The position numbers and the translations under genes are program-made. Of a stretch of DNA of 64,000 nucleotides, positions 43,986 through 53,024 are shown in pieces (position 1 is the stretch's first letter; the number at the start of each line of letters is the position of its first letter). Origin of the DNA: Streptomyces sp. NBC_00523 (GTDB taxonomy: Bacteria; Actinomycetota; Actinomycetes; Streptomycetales; Streptomycetaceae); contig NZ_CP107836.1 in the NCBI RefSeq assembly GCF_036346615.1, positions 6,200,001-6,264,000 on the forward strand, read 5' to 3'. The notes under the pieces are model-generated. The model was not told where the DNA came from. It saw only the letters and a program-made list of their open reading frames with translations, and did no database searches.

Positions 43986-45403
43986 AACTGTTCGCTGCCC
44001 GCCTCGGCCTCCGCACCCGGCTGATCGCGGCGTTCCTCTTCGTCGCGGCCGTCAGCGCCGCCACCACCGCCGCGCTCACCTACCGCGAGGCCCGCTCCGC
44101 GATCCTCCAGCAGGCGCAGGACTCCGCCGTCGACCAGTTCCGCGACCGGGTCGGCGACCAGGCCGTCAGCCTGCCCATCGACGGCGAGCAGCTGCGCCAC
44201 GTCTGCCTGGAGCTGGCCCGGGCGGGCGGCGGGCGCGGCTGGACCGTGTTCGCCGAGTACGGGAAGCTGCGGGCCTCCTCGTCGGACCGATCCTCCTCCG
44301 GGGTGATCACCGCCGACCTGCGTACCGCCACCCGTGACAACACCCACGGCTCCTTCCAGCGCGTCGTCAAGGACGGCAGGCCATGGCTGACCGTCGGCAT
44401 GCCCGCCCTCTTCGACCGGGGCGACGGCACCCAGCCCACCGGCCTCGTCCTCTACGCCGTGATGCCGCTGTCCACCGAGGAGGCCAACGTGGCCGCCATG
44501 GTCACCGCCGCCCGCGACGGCGCCCTGCCCGCCCTGCTCGTCGCCCTGGTGCCTGCCCTGCTCGCCTCCCGCAGCGTCCTGCGCCCGGTCCGCGACCTGC
44601 GTCGGGCGGCTGCGGGCATCGGCAGGGGCGAGCTCGACACCCGGATCACGGTGCGCGGCTCCGACGAACTCGCCGACCTCGCCTGGACGTTCAACGAGTC
44701 GTCCACCAAGCTCCAGGAGTCCGTCGAGGAGTTGCGCCGGGCCGAGGAGCGGGCCAGGCGCTTCGCCTCGGACGTCTCCCACGAACTGCGCACCCCGCTC
44801 GCCGGTATGCTCGCCGTCACCGAGGTCCTGGACGAGGACGCCGGTGAACTCCGCCCCGACACCGCCGCCGCCGTCCGCCTGATCAGCACGGAGACCGGCA
44901 AACTGGCCACCCTGGTCGAGGACCTGATGGAGATATCCCGCTTCGACGCCCGCGCGGCCGAGCTGCACCTGGACGAGGTCGACGTCGCCGAGACCGTCCG
45001 CAAGACCCTGCAGGGCCGCCGCTGGGAGGGCCGGGTCACCACCGAACTCCCCGACGGTGTCCGGGCGGTGCTCGATCCGCGCCGCTTCGACGTGGTCGTC
45101 GCCAACCTGGTCGGCAACGCTCTGCGGCACGGCGCGGAGCCCGTCACCGTACGGGTGCGCGGAGGCGACCGGCTCGTCCTGGAGGTGGAGGACAGCGGGC
45201 CGGGCATCGACGCGGCGGTGCTCCCGCACATTTTTGACCGGTTCTACAAGGCCGACGCGGCCCGGACCCGGTCGGCGGGCAGCGGTCTCGGTCTCGCCAT
45301 CGCCCAGGAGAACGTACGGCTGCACGGAGGGACGGTCGGCGCGGCGAACCGGCCCGGGGGCGGTGCGGTGTTCACCGTGGAGCTGCCGATGGGGAAGCGG
45401 TGA
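43982..45403 (+). CDS. Sensor histidine kinase
   Basis: 473 aa. One membrane segment (LIAAFLFVAAVSAATTAALTY) is followed by an extracytoplasmic sensor (about 40-170), a second membrane segment (LPALLVALVPALLASRSVL), a HAMP domain, a HisKA domain with DVSHELRTPL (phosphoacceptor His 267) and a HATPase with NLVGNALRHG, EDSGPGI and SGLGLAI. It phosphorylates the regulator encoded just upstream. Its stop overlaps the lipoprotein gene start. Confidence 0.93.
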   Translation: MKLFAARLGLRTRLIAAFLFVAAVSAATTAALTYREARSAILQQAQDSAVDQFRDRVGDQAVSLPIDGEQLRHVCLELARAGGGRGWTVFAEYGKLRASSSDRSSSGVITADLRTATRDNTHGSFQRVVKDGRPWLTVGMPALFDRGDGTQPTGLVLYAVMPLSTEEANVAAMVTAARDGALPALLVALVPALLASRSVLRPVRDLRRAAAGIGRGELDTRITVRGSDELADLAWTFNESSTKLQESVEELRRAEERARRFASDVSHELRTPLAGMLAVTEVLDEDAGELRPDTAAAVRLISTETGKLATLVEDLMEISRFDARAAELHLDEVDVAETVRKTLQGRRWEGRVTTELPDGVRAVLDPRRFDVVVANLVGNALRHGAEPVTVRVRGGDRLVLEVEDSGPGIDAAVLPHIFDRFYKADAARTRSAGSGLGLAIAQENVRLHGGTVGAANRPGGGAVFTVELPMGKR

Positions 45404-45930
45404 GGGGCCGGCGCGTGCTCGGCGCGCTGCTGCCCGTGCTGCTGCTCGCCACCGGGTGCGGGATCCGCGCGACGGACGTCGTGGAGGCGGGTGAACCGGC
45501 GACCGTGGAGGTGGCCCCGGCGGGCGAGCACGGCGCCCTGGTGTACTTCGTTTCCTCGTCATCGGCGTCCCGGTTGATGCCGGTCGTCCGGAGCATCAGC
45601 CCCCCGGAGGGCGTCGGCGGTGGGATCTCGGCGGACAACCGGCTCGGCGGGGTGTCCGCCGCGCTGTACCTGCTCTTCGAGGGGCCCACCCGCGCGGAGC
45701 GCGACGCCGGACTGCGCTCGGAGCTGCCCTCCGGCCGGATGAAGGCAGCCGTCGAGCTGAGTGCCGACGGCGTGAAGGCCACCATCGACATCCCGGTCAT
45801 CGGCCTCTCGGAGGCCGCCCGCCAGCAGCTGGTCTGCACCGCGGCAACCGCCCGTACCGCCGACCGTACGGAAGTGGTCACGGTGACGGGCACCGACGGT
45901 GCCATCGGTCCGACGCACTGCTCGGTCTGA
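45400..45930 (+). CDS. Lipoprotein encoded with the two-component system, GerMN-like
   Basis: 176 aa from a GTG overlapping the kinase stop. The lipobox LLATGC marks acylation at about Cys 20. The mature part, with GALVYFVSSSSASRLMPVVR and LYLLFEGPTRAERDAGLRSE, resembles the GerMN domain of secreted streptomycete lipoproteins. A lipoprotein translationally coupled to a kinase often tunes signal input, as CseA does for CseC; that role is inferred here. Confidence 0.8.
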   Translation: MRGRRVLGALLPVLLLATGCGIRATDVVEAGEPATVEVAPAGEHGALVYFVSSSSASRLMPVVRSISPPEGVGGGISADNRLGGVSAALYLLFEGPTRAERDAGLRSELPSGRMKAAVELSADGVKATIDIPVIGLSEAARQQLVCTAATARTADRTEVVTVTGTDGAIGPTHCSV

Positions 45931-45943
45931 CCGTTCCCGCCGC

Positions 45944-46741
45944 TCAGCCGGTCTTGCGGGCGACCGCCCCGTAGACGCCGATCGTGGCCGGCACCGCTGC
46001 CACGGGTGCGTCCGACCGCCAGGACGGGACGGGGACCAGGCCCGGCGTCAGGAGCTCGAAGCCGTCGAAGAACTTCTCGATCTCCTGGTGGGAGCGTGGG
46101 GTGAGGGGCGTGGTCGCGTGGGCGTAGACGGCTTGTGCCGCCCGGCAGTCGGCGAAGTCGTCGGTGGCGTGCGAGAGCACCAGGCAGCTGCCGGCCGGGA
46201 GCGCGTCGCGCAGGGTGGCGACGACCCGCTGGGGCTCCTGCGCGTCGGTGAGGAAGTGCAGCACCGAGGTGAGGACCAGGGCGACGGGCCGGCCGAAGTC
46301 GATGACCTCGCGGACATGCGGATGGTCCACGACGGCCTGCGGGTCGCGGAGATCGGCGAGGGCGACGCCGACCAGGTGGGAGCTGCGCAGCAGGGCGTCC
46401 GCGTGTGCGGTGACGATCGGGTCGTTGTCGACGTACGCGACGCGCACGTCGGGTGCCGCTTCGAGGGCGACCTCGTGCACGTTGGGGGAGTGGGGCAGCC
46501 CGGTGCCGATGTCGAGGACCTGCCGCAGGCCCGCGCCGACGACATGGCGGACGGCGCGTTCCAGGAAGGCGCGGTTGGCCCGGGCACCGGCCCGCTCCTG
46601 GGCCGCGGCGGCCACGAGCTCCTCGCCGGCCTGCTGGTCCACCCGGTAGTTGTCCTTGCCGCCGAGCAGGTAGTCGTAGATCCTTGCGGAATGAGGCCGA
46701 CCGGTGTCGATCACCGGGGCGGGTAAGCCGTGCTGCCTCAA
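45944..46741 (-). CDS. S-adenosyl-methionine methyltransferase (Methyltransf_19 / DUF574)
   Basis: 265 aa from a TTG at 46741 with GAGAGGAG 6 nt upstream. It begins LRQHGLPAPVIDTGRPHSAR and continues IYDYLLGGKDNYRVDQ, the signature of this actinobacterial family. The Rossmann SAM site is VLDIGTGLPHSPNVHE followed by VAYVDNDPIV. Such proteins are abundant in Streptomyces; substrates are unknown. It is divergent from the XRE-type gene at 46876 and convergent with the lipoprotein gene, 13 nt away. Confidence 0.9.
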   Translation of the reverse strand: MRQHGLPAPVIDTGRPHSARIYDYLLGGKDNYRVDQQAGEELVAAAAQERAGARANRAFLERAVRHVVGAGLRQVLDIGTGLPHSPNVHEVALEAAPDVRVAYVDNDPIVTAHADALLRSSHLVGVALADLRDPQAVVDHPHVREVIDFGRPVALVLTSVLHFLTDAQEPQRVVATLRDALPAGSCLVLSHATDDFADCRAAQAVYAHATTPLTPRSHQEIEKFFDGFELLTPGLVPVPSWRSDAPVAAVPATIGVYGAVARKTG

Positions 46742-46875
46742 GTGGCGCTCCTCTCGGCGGCCGCTGCGGTCGGATTCCAGAGTCTGCCGATGCGGCGATC
46801 CTGCCTTTGCGTCCGACAACATGTCAACTAAAGTACACACAAAGCAAGATCGATGATGGCGAGAGAGATCACCAC

Positions 46876-47439
46876 GTGAGCGCGAGCCGTGATGAGGGAG
46901 AGCCCCGAAGGGGCCCTGCCGGCGAAGGGCCGCACCCGCGACCGCATTCCCTCGCGCACAAGCTGAAGTCGCTGATGGCCCACCGGAAGGACGCGCGGGG
47001 CAGGGCCTACGTCTCGCGCACCCTGTCGCAGGCGGTGGACGACCTGCCCGACCCGCCCACGACGACGTCGTTCGCGCTCATCGCGAAACTCGCCGGCGGC
47101 CAGCAGGACAACCCGACGATCAAAACCGTCCTCGCCCTGTGCCGGGCCCTGGGCGACGTGCCGCCCGCCTACCTGCTGCCGCACCCCGGCTACGACGACC
47201 TCGCGGCACTCGAAGCCTTCGAGAACCCTCTCGCGCGCCGTGTGCTCGTCCTGCTGGGCGATCTTCCGGAGAGCGAATTCCGCAAAGTGATCGCGCAGTT
47301 GGAGGACCGGCGCAGGACCCTCGGCCTGCCCGCCGTGCCCGACGACGGACCGGGTGCGGAGAAGCCGAAGAGGGCCCGGCGACGACGGACCGAAACCGAA
47401 GCCGCCCAGTACGCGGCCGATGCACTGGAAGGTCTCTGA
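46876..47439 (+). CDS. XRE-type helix-turn-helix regulator
   Basis: 187 aa from a GTG at 46876. The HTH region (about 25-95) reads LAHKLKSLMAHRKDARGRAY and includes PTTTSFALIAKLAGGQQDNP and TVLALCRALGDVP, as in streptomycete regulators paired with membrane proteins. A Lys/Arg-rich linker and helical tail follow. Its stop overlaps the next start (TGATG at 47437). It is divergent from the methyltransferase gene. Confidence 0.8.
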   Translation: MSASRDEGEPRRGPAGEGPHPRPHSLAHKLKSLMAHRKDARGRAYVSRTLSQAVDDLPDPPTTTSFALIAKLAGGQQDNPTIKTVLALCRALGDVPPAYLLPHPGYDDLAALEAFENPLARRVLVLLGDLPESEFRKVIAQLEDRRRTLGLPAVPDDGPGAEKPKRARRRRTETEAAQYAADALEGL

Positions 47440-48218
47440 TGGACGGCTTGATATTCGGCGCCTGCACCGTCGCGGGAGTGCTCGTCACCGCGCTCTGCGC
47501 CCGCAGAGCGCTTCACCACCCGCGCGTGTTCACCTGGTTAATCGCGGTCGCGTTCGGTGTGTGCACGGTGGGCGTCTTCTTCGCGGTCCCTGCGGTCGCA
47601 AGGACGACCGAGGAGGTCACCGGACTGGACAACGCCGGGAAGCTGGTGGCGCACATCTGCGCCATCCTCTGGTGTGCGGCGTTGCAGATGACGATGGTGG
47701 ACCTGGCCTACCGCCCGGAGTACCTGCGCGCCGCCCTGTACCAGCGCGTGTGCCTGGCGGTCGTCGTCCTGGCCGTCATGGTCCCGCTCTTCCTCACCAC
47801 GAACGGCCAGGCCGTCGAGTTCACCACGGCGTACGCCGACCACTCGGCCGTGACCGCCTACCTGCTGGTCTACCTCTCCTACGTCCTGATCACCTGCGGC
47901 GAACTCGCCTTCATGTGCGGCCGCACCGCCCGCCGGGCCCGGACCACCCGCCCCTGGACCGGCGCCGGTTTCACCCTGTGCGCCGTCGCGGCCGTCCTGG
48001 GCGTCGGCTACACGATGACCAAGGGCTCGTACCTCGTCTGCTACGCACTCGGCAGCCCCTGGTCCCTCGACATCGAGGAGGCGGCGAGCCCGGCACTGAG
48101 CGGGCTCGCCGTCCTCTTCCTCTTCGCCGGGCTGACCATGCCGATGCTCGTCGGGCTGCGGCAGCGGCTGCGCGGCGGCGAGCACACCGCGCCCGAGAGC
48201 CCCCTGCCCGCGGACTAG
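47439..48218 (+). CDS. Multi-pass membrane protein, MAB_1171c-like putative transporter
   Basis: 259 aa with about seven membrane helices, such as LIFGACTVAGVLVTALCA, LIAVAFGVCTVGVFFAV and LAVVVLAVMVPLFLTT. It includes TTEEVTGLDNAGKLVAHICA, a pattern of the MAB_1171c-like group usually encoded next to an XRE-type regulator. It is shorter than many members. The transported substrate is unknown. Its 3' end overlaps the convergent pobA by 4 bp. Confidence 0.72.
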   Translation: MDGLIFGACTVAGVLVTALCARRALHHPRVFTWLIAVAFGVCTVGVFFAVPAVARTTEEVTGLDNAGKLVAHICAILWCAALQMTMVDLAYRPEYLRAALYQRVCLAVVVLAVMVPLFLTTNGQAVEFTTAYADHSAVTAYLLVYLSYVLITCGELAFMCGRTARRARTTRPWTGAGFTLCAVAAVLGVGYTMTKGSYLVCYALGSPWSLDIEEAASPALSGLAVLFLFAGLTMPMLVGLRQRLRGGEHTAPESPLPAD

Positions 48219-49387
48219 TTGGTGCCGGAGGTCAATTCACCGAACAGCCGGTTCGCCGCCTCGGAGGTGAACTGGCGCTGGAGCTCGGCCCGCGCGATCC
48301 GCTTCTTGAACTCGCCCTCGTAGCCGCTGTATCCGGCGTTGTGCATGAGGTCGGTGATCCAACTGGCGAACGCCTGGTAGTTCCAGACGTGGTCCAGGCA
48401 GGACTGCGAGTAGCCGTCGAGGAGGCTCGCGTCACCGTCCTTCACACGGCGGATCACCGCGCGGGCGAAGACCTCGGCGTCGTGCAGCGCCAGGTGGATG
48501 CCCTTGGCGCTCATCGGCGGCACGATGTGCGCGGCGTCGCCCAGGAGGTAGAGGCTGCCGTAGCTCATCGGGTCGAACACCACGCTGCGCAGCGGGACGA
48601 TCTGCCGGGACAGGATCTCGCCGCGCGCCGGCGGGGTGCCGAAGCGGGCCTCCAGTTCACTCCAGACGCGCTCGTCCGGCCATTGCTCGGGGGTGTCGTC
48701 GACCGCGCACTGGAGGTAGACGCGGCTGGCCCCGGGGCCTCGCGGAATCATCCCGGCCAGGCCCCGCTCGTGGATCGCCATCCCCGAGGGTTCGGTCTCG
48801 GTGGCGGCCAGGACGCTGAGCCAGGAGTAGCCGTACTCGTGGGAGTACTCGGTCAGTTCGGAGGCGGGGACGGAGCGGCGGGAGACGCCGTGGAAGCCGT
48901 CGCAGCCGGCGATGTGGTCGCCGCGGATCACCCCTGCGGTGCCGTCGGCGTCCCGGTAGCGCACCACGGGGCGTCCCTCGGTGAGGTTCTCCAGGGCGAC
49001 GTCGGCGGCTTCGTAGCGCAGGTCGCCGCCCTCGCGCAGGAAGATCTCGGTGAGGTTGCGCACCAGCACCTGCTGCGGGCAGTACATGCTCTCGTTGTCG
49101 TCATCGTCCACGTCGACCGGCATCGCGTGGCCGTCGAGGTAGAAACCGCCCTCGGTGTGCGGAATCGGGTCGCCCGCCAGGACCTCTTCGAGTCCCCAGG
49201 CGCGGAACAGGCGCACCCCGTAGGTGTCGATGGTTCCGGCGCGCTGCCGCTTCTCGACGTAGGCGCGCGCGTGCTTCTCCAGCACCGTGCAGTCGACGCC
49301 GTTGCGCAGCAGGAAGTTGCCCAGCGCCAGACCGGCGACGCCGGCCCCGATGATGACGACGGTCGTGTCGTCGTGTGTCTCAGTCAT
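48215..49387 (-). CDS. pobA: 4-hydroxybenzoate 3-monooxygenase
   Basis: 390 aa from the ATG at 49387. FAD-binding motifs are VVIIGAGVAGLALGNFLL, IAGCDGFHGVSRRS and YLLGDAAHIVPPMSAKGIHL. The length and the RQRAGTIDTYGVRLF segment fit PobA. It hydroxylates 4-hydroxybenzoate to protocatechuate with NAD(P)H and O2, feeding the beta-ketoadipate pathway in which pcaL acts. The AraC-type gene 84 nt upstream on the same strand is its likely regulator. Confidence 0.92.
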   Translation of the reverse strand: MTETHDDTTVVIIGAGVAGLALGNFLLRNGVDCTVLEKHARAYVEKRQRAGTIDTYGVRLFRAWGLEEVLAGDPIPHTEGGFYLDGHAMPVDVDDDDNESMYCPQQVLVRNLTEIFLREGGDLRYEAADVALENLTEGRPVVRYRDADGTAGVIRGDHIAGCDGFHGVSRRSVPASELTEYSHEYGYSWLSVLAATETEPSGMAIHERGLAGMIPRGPGASRVYLQCAVDDTPEQWPDERVWSELEARFGTPPARGEILSRQIVPLRSVVFDPMSYGSLYLLGDAAHIVPPMSAKGIHLALHDAEVFARAVIRRVKDGDASLLDGYSQSCLDHVWNYQAFASWITDLMHNAGYSGYEGEFKKRIARAELQRQFTSEAANRLFGELTSGTN

Positions 49388-49471
49388 GCACTCCACTGTG
49401 AAAGGCCCGCGGACCGCAAACCACTGGTAACCGGACTCCTGATACCGGAAACCCGCCAGGCTTGGGTGCGG

Positions 49472-50257
49472 CTAGCGCCCGTGGATGCGGAGGCCCGCCT
49501 GGTAGCGGCCGGGTGTCTGGCCGACGACGTCGGTGAAGGCGTCGATGAAGGTGGAGGGGTTGGACCAGCCGCACGCCACCGCGGTCTCCGTCACCGACAT
49601 TCCGTCGGTCAGGTGCGCCAGGGCGTGGTGGATCCGCAGGGTGGTTCGCCAGCGGTGGAAGCTCATGCTCAGCTCGCTGTGGAACAGGCGGCTGAGGGTG
49701 CGCTCGCCGGCCCCGACCGCCCGGCCCAGCGCGGCCAGGGTGTCGGGCCGGGCGGGGTCCGCGCGCAGGAGGTCGGTGGCGGCGCGCAGCCGGTCGTCAC
49801 TGGCCTCGGGAAGGTGCAGGGAGGTCTCCGCGGCATCGGCCAGCTCGTCCACGATCACGCCGAGGAGACGCCGGTGGGCACCGGGCCGCCGCTCCGGCTC
49901 ATCGGTGAGCGCCAGCAGGGCCTCCCGCAGCAACGGGCTCACCGCGAAGACGCTGGGGTGGTCGATGAGACCGGCGCACAGATCGCGCGGCACGGACACC
50001 AGCCGCACGTCGGTCTGCCCGTAGAAGCGGTGCGCGTGCGCGAAGCGCGGGGGCGTCCAGGTGATCCGGTCCGCCGGGGCGACCCAGGTGCCGCGCTCCG
50101 TCGTGGTGGCCAGCACTCCGGCGGCGGCGTAGACCAGCTGGCCCTGGTGGTGGCTGTGCGGGTCGAGCCGGTAACCGTGCGGCAGCCAGGCTCCGCCCTG
50201 CAGAATCGGATCCTCCGCGTCCGTGGGCGGCGGCGAGGGCTGGCGGTTTGTCGGCAT
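49472..50257 (-). CDS. AraC-family regulator, probable pobA regulator
   Basis: 261 aa. The N-terminal cupin-like sensor has HGYRLDPHSHHQGQLVYAAA and DRITWTPPRFAHAHRF. The C-terminal AraC HTH has LAALGRAVGAGERTLSRLFH and VACGWSNPSTFIDAFTDVVG followed by TPGRYQ. Its position directly upstream of pobA suggests a PobR-like role sensing 4-hydroxybenzoate, although this is not shown by sequence alone. Confidence 0.88.
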   Translation of the reverse strand: MPTNRQPSPPPTDAEDPILQGGAWLPHGYRLDPHSHHQGQLVYAAAGVLATTTERGTWVAPADRITWTPPRFAHAHRFYGQTDVRLVSVPRDLCAGLIDHPSVFAVSPLLREALLALTDEPERRPGAHRRLLGVIVDELADAAETSLHLPEASDDRLRAATDLLRADPARPDTLAALGRAVGAGERTLSRLFHSELSMSFHRWRTTLRIHHALAHLTDGMSVTETAVACGWSNPSTFIDAFTDVVGQTPGRYQAGLRIHGR

Positions 50258-50296
50258 CGGTCACCAGTTTACCGGGAACCGCCGCGCCCCGGCCGC

Positions 50297-51040
50297 TCAG
50301 GCCCCCGCGCGGTGCGAGGTGCGCGGTGCGGGGACCGGGGCCTGGGCCGCGCGGGTGACGTCGGCGACGAGCTCGACCACATCGGGGCCGTATGCCTGGG
50401 AGTTGACCACCTTCAGGAGCAGGCAGAAGGTGCTGTTGCCGTGCTTGCGGGCGAGGCGTTCGTGGTTGCGGGCCAGGTAGCGGGTGGCGGCCTGGTTGGT
50501 GATGGCCTGCTGGCCGCAGAAGAGGAAGACCGGTCTGGCGTCCTGACCGGTCGTCAGCCGGGCCAGCAGCACGTACTCGCTGGCGCCCTTCTCGACCCGG
50601 TAGCGCTCCGAGCCGATCTGGAAGGCGCCCCGGTCGGGTCCGGGCTCCGGTTCGGTGTTGATCCGCACCCCGGGGAGCAGGGAGTGCAGATGCGCGGCCA
50701 TCCGGCGGTTGGACACCGGGCCGCCGACGCAGAACTCCGTACGCTCGCCGATGCCCTGCTGCGCGATGTCGTGGGACAGGATCTGGGCGTGCGCCTCGCA
50801 GTCCTTGATCAGCGCGGACAGTTCGAGCAGGGCGAAGACGTCGTGGCGGTGGACCGAGCCGTCGCCGCCCGCGTCGCGGTTGACGACGAGCAGGCACTCG
50901 GAATTCCCCGGCAGCCCGAAGAACGCCTGCTTGCGGCGGAGCTTGCGCCGCCACAGATAGGTGCGCGCGAGCCAGCCGAGGGCGGCGCTGATGCCGGCGG
51001 CTATCACGCCCAGCACGATGTTGCGTACGTCGTCGGTCAT
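50297..51040 (-). CDS. Membrane-anchored conserved hypothetical protein
   Basis: 247 aa from the ATG at 51040. One N-terminal membrane segment (NIVLGVIAAGISAALGWLA) is followed by basic residues and a soluble domain with FFGLPGNSECLLVVNRDAGG, FALLELSALIKDCEAHAQIL, VFLFCGQQAITNQAATRYLA and a basic tail. The pattern recurs in streptomycetes, but I cannot name a function. Confidence 0.75.
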   Translation of the reverse strand: MTDDVRNIVLGVIAAGISAALGWLARTYLWRRKLRRKQAFFGLPGNSECLLVVNRDAGGDGSVHRHDVFALLELSALIKDCEAHAQILSHDIAQQGIGERTEFCVGGPVSNRRMAAHLHSLLPGVRINTEPEPGPDRGAFQIGSERYRVEKGASEYVLLARLTTGQDARPVFLFCGQQAITNQAATRYLARNHERLARKHGNSTFCLLLKVVNSQAYGPDVVELVADVTRAAQAPVPAPRTSHRAGA

Positions 51041-51145
51041 GGGCGGGCATGTTAGCGGGCATTCGGCCTCAAGTTCGAGGCGGTCCTGACGGGGCGGGCG
51101 GAGCGGCGTTACCCTGCGCGGACGATCCTTCACCGGAGGTTGCGC

Positions 51146-52963
51146 ATGCGACGTTCCATCAGGCGAAACGTGTCGTTGGCGGCGATTCTGGCCGCCGTCG
51201 TGTCGGTCGGGGCCGCCGCCCCCTCCTCGTCCGCCCACCCCGGACATGATCCCGCGCCACCGCCCATGTCACCCGTCGCGGTGGGATACGGGGGAGCGGT
51301 GTCCAGCGTCGACGCGGACGCTTCGGCCGCCGGCATCGAGGTGCTGCGCAACGGCGGCAACGCGGTCGACGCCGCCGTGGCCACGGCCGCCGCGCTCGGC
51401 GTCACCGAGCCGTACTCCGCGGGGCTCGGCGGCGGTGGCTACTTCGTCTACTACGACGCCCGCAGCCACACCGTCCGCACCATCGACGGCCGCGAGACCG
51501 CCCCGCGCAGCGCCGACTCCTCCCTCTTCCTGGAGAACGGCAAGCCGCTCGACTTCGCGGACGCGGTGACCAGCGGGCTGAGCATCGGCACCCCCGGCAC
51601 CCCCGCCACCTGGGACACCGCTCTGGACACCTGGGGCAGCAAGTCGCTCCGGCAGGTCCTGAAGCCCGCCGAACGGATCGCCCGGGACGGCTTCGTCGTG
51701 GACGAGACGTTCCGCTCGCAGACGGCCGGCAACGAGGAGCGGTTCCGGGACTTCCCGGCCACCCGCAAGCTGTTCCTGCCCGGCGGAAAGCTCCCCGAGG
51801 TCGGCTCGGTCCTCAGGAACCCGGACCTGGCGCGCACCTACGAGGAGGTCGGCCGCAAGGGCGTGGACGAGCTCTACCGGGGCGAACTCGCCGAGGACGT
51901 CGTACGGACCGTACGCAACCCGCCCGTCGACCCGGCGTCCGACCGCGTCGTCCGCCCCGGCGACCTGACCGCGAAGGACCTGCGCTCCTACCGCGCGCTG
52001 CGGCGGGAGCCCACGAAGGTGAACTACCGGGGGCTCGACGTGTACGGCATGGCGCCGTCCTCCTCGGGCGGTACGACGGTGGGCGAGGCCCTCAACATCC
52101 TGGAGTCCACGGACCTCTCGCGGGCGAGCGAGGCCCAGTACCTGCACCGCTTTATCGAGGCGAGCCGCATCGCGTTCGCCGACCGGGGGCGCTGGGTCGG
52201 CGACCCCGCCTTCGAGGACGTGCCGACGAAGCAGCTGCTCAGCCGGCGGTTCGCGGACGCGCGGGAATGCCTGATCAAGGACGACGCGGTCCTGACCAGT
52301 CCACTGGCCCCGGGCGACCCGCGCCACCCCGGCGCCTGCCGCTCCACGGGGAAGGCCGCGCCGACCACGTACGAGGGTGAGAACACCACGCACCTGACGA
52401 CCGCCGACAAATGGGGCAACGTCGTCGCGTACACGCTGACCATCGAGCAGACCGGCGGCAGCGGGATCACCGTGCCGGGGCGCGGCTTCCTGCTCAACAA
52501 CGAGCTGACCGACTTCTCCTTCGCGCCGGCCGACCCCGCCGTCCACGACCCCAACCTGCCCGGCCCCGGCAAGCGCCCGCGCTCCTCGATCTCGCCGACC
52601 ATCGTGCTCCGGCACGGCGAGCCGGTCCTCGCCCTCGGCTCGCCCGGCGGCGCGACCATCATCACCACCGTGCTCCAGACGCTGACCGGCAAGCTGGACC
52701 GGGGGCTCCCGCTGGTCGACGCCATCGCCGCGCCCCGGGCCAGCCAGCGCAACGCACCGGCCACCGAGCTCGAACCGGCCCTGTGGAACAGCCCGTTGCG
52801 GGCGAAGCTGGAATCCCTCGGCCACGTCTTCAAGCTCAACCCGGAGATCGGCTCGGCGACCGGCGTGCAGCGGCTGCCCGACGGGCGGTGGCTCGCCGCG
52901 GCCGAGAAGGAGCGGCGCGGTGGCGGCTCGGCGATGGTGGTGAGGCCCAGCGGGCGGCCCTGA
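51146..52963 (+). CDS. ggt: Gamma-glutamyltransferase, secreted
   Basis: 605 aa from the ATG at 51146, with GGAGG 6 nt upstream. A signal peptide precedes the mature chain. The precursor is cleaved before the nucleophile Thr in GENTTHLTTADKWGN (about residue 414). Other family motifs are VLRNGGNAVDAAVATAAALG, GLGGGGYFVYYDA and PRSSISPTIVLRHGEPVLAL. It transfers the gamma-glutamyl group of glutathione outside the membrane. Confidence 0.95.
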   Translation: MRRSIRRNVSLAAILAAVVSVGAAAPSSSAHPGHDPAPPPMSPVAVGYGGAVSSVDADASAAGIEVLRNGGNAVDAAVATAAALGVTEPYSAGLGGGGYFVYYDARSHTVRTIDGRETAPRSADSSLFLENGKPLDFADAVTSGLSIGTPGTPATWDTALDTWGSKSLRQVLKPAERIARDGFVVDETFRSQTAGNEERFRDFPATRKLFLPGGKLPEVGSVLRNPDLARTYEEVGRKGVDELYRGELAEDVVRTVRNPPVDPASDRVVRPGDLTAKDLRSYRALRREPTKVNYRGLDVYGMAPSSSGGTTVGEALNILESTDLSRASEAQYLHRFIEASRIAFADRGRWVGDPAFEDVPTKQLLSRRFADARECLIKDDAVLTSPLAPGDPRHPGACRSTGKAAPTTYEGENTTHLTTADKWGNVVAYTLTIEQTGGSGITVPGRGFLLNNELTDFSFAPADPAVHDPNLPGPGKRPRSSISPTIVLRHGEPVLALGSPGGATIITTVLQTLTGKLDRGLPLVDAIAAPRASQRNAPATELEPALWNSPLRAKLESLGHVFKLNPEIGSATGVQRLPDGRWLAAAEKERRGGGSAMVVRPSGRP

Positions 52964-53024
52964 CCCGCACACCGCACAGGGGGGCACGGCACGACCAACT
53001 CCTCGCCAGAAGGGCGCCCCCCCC

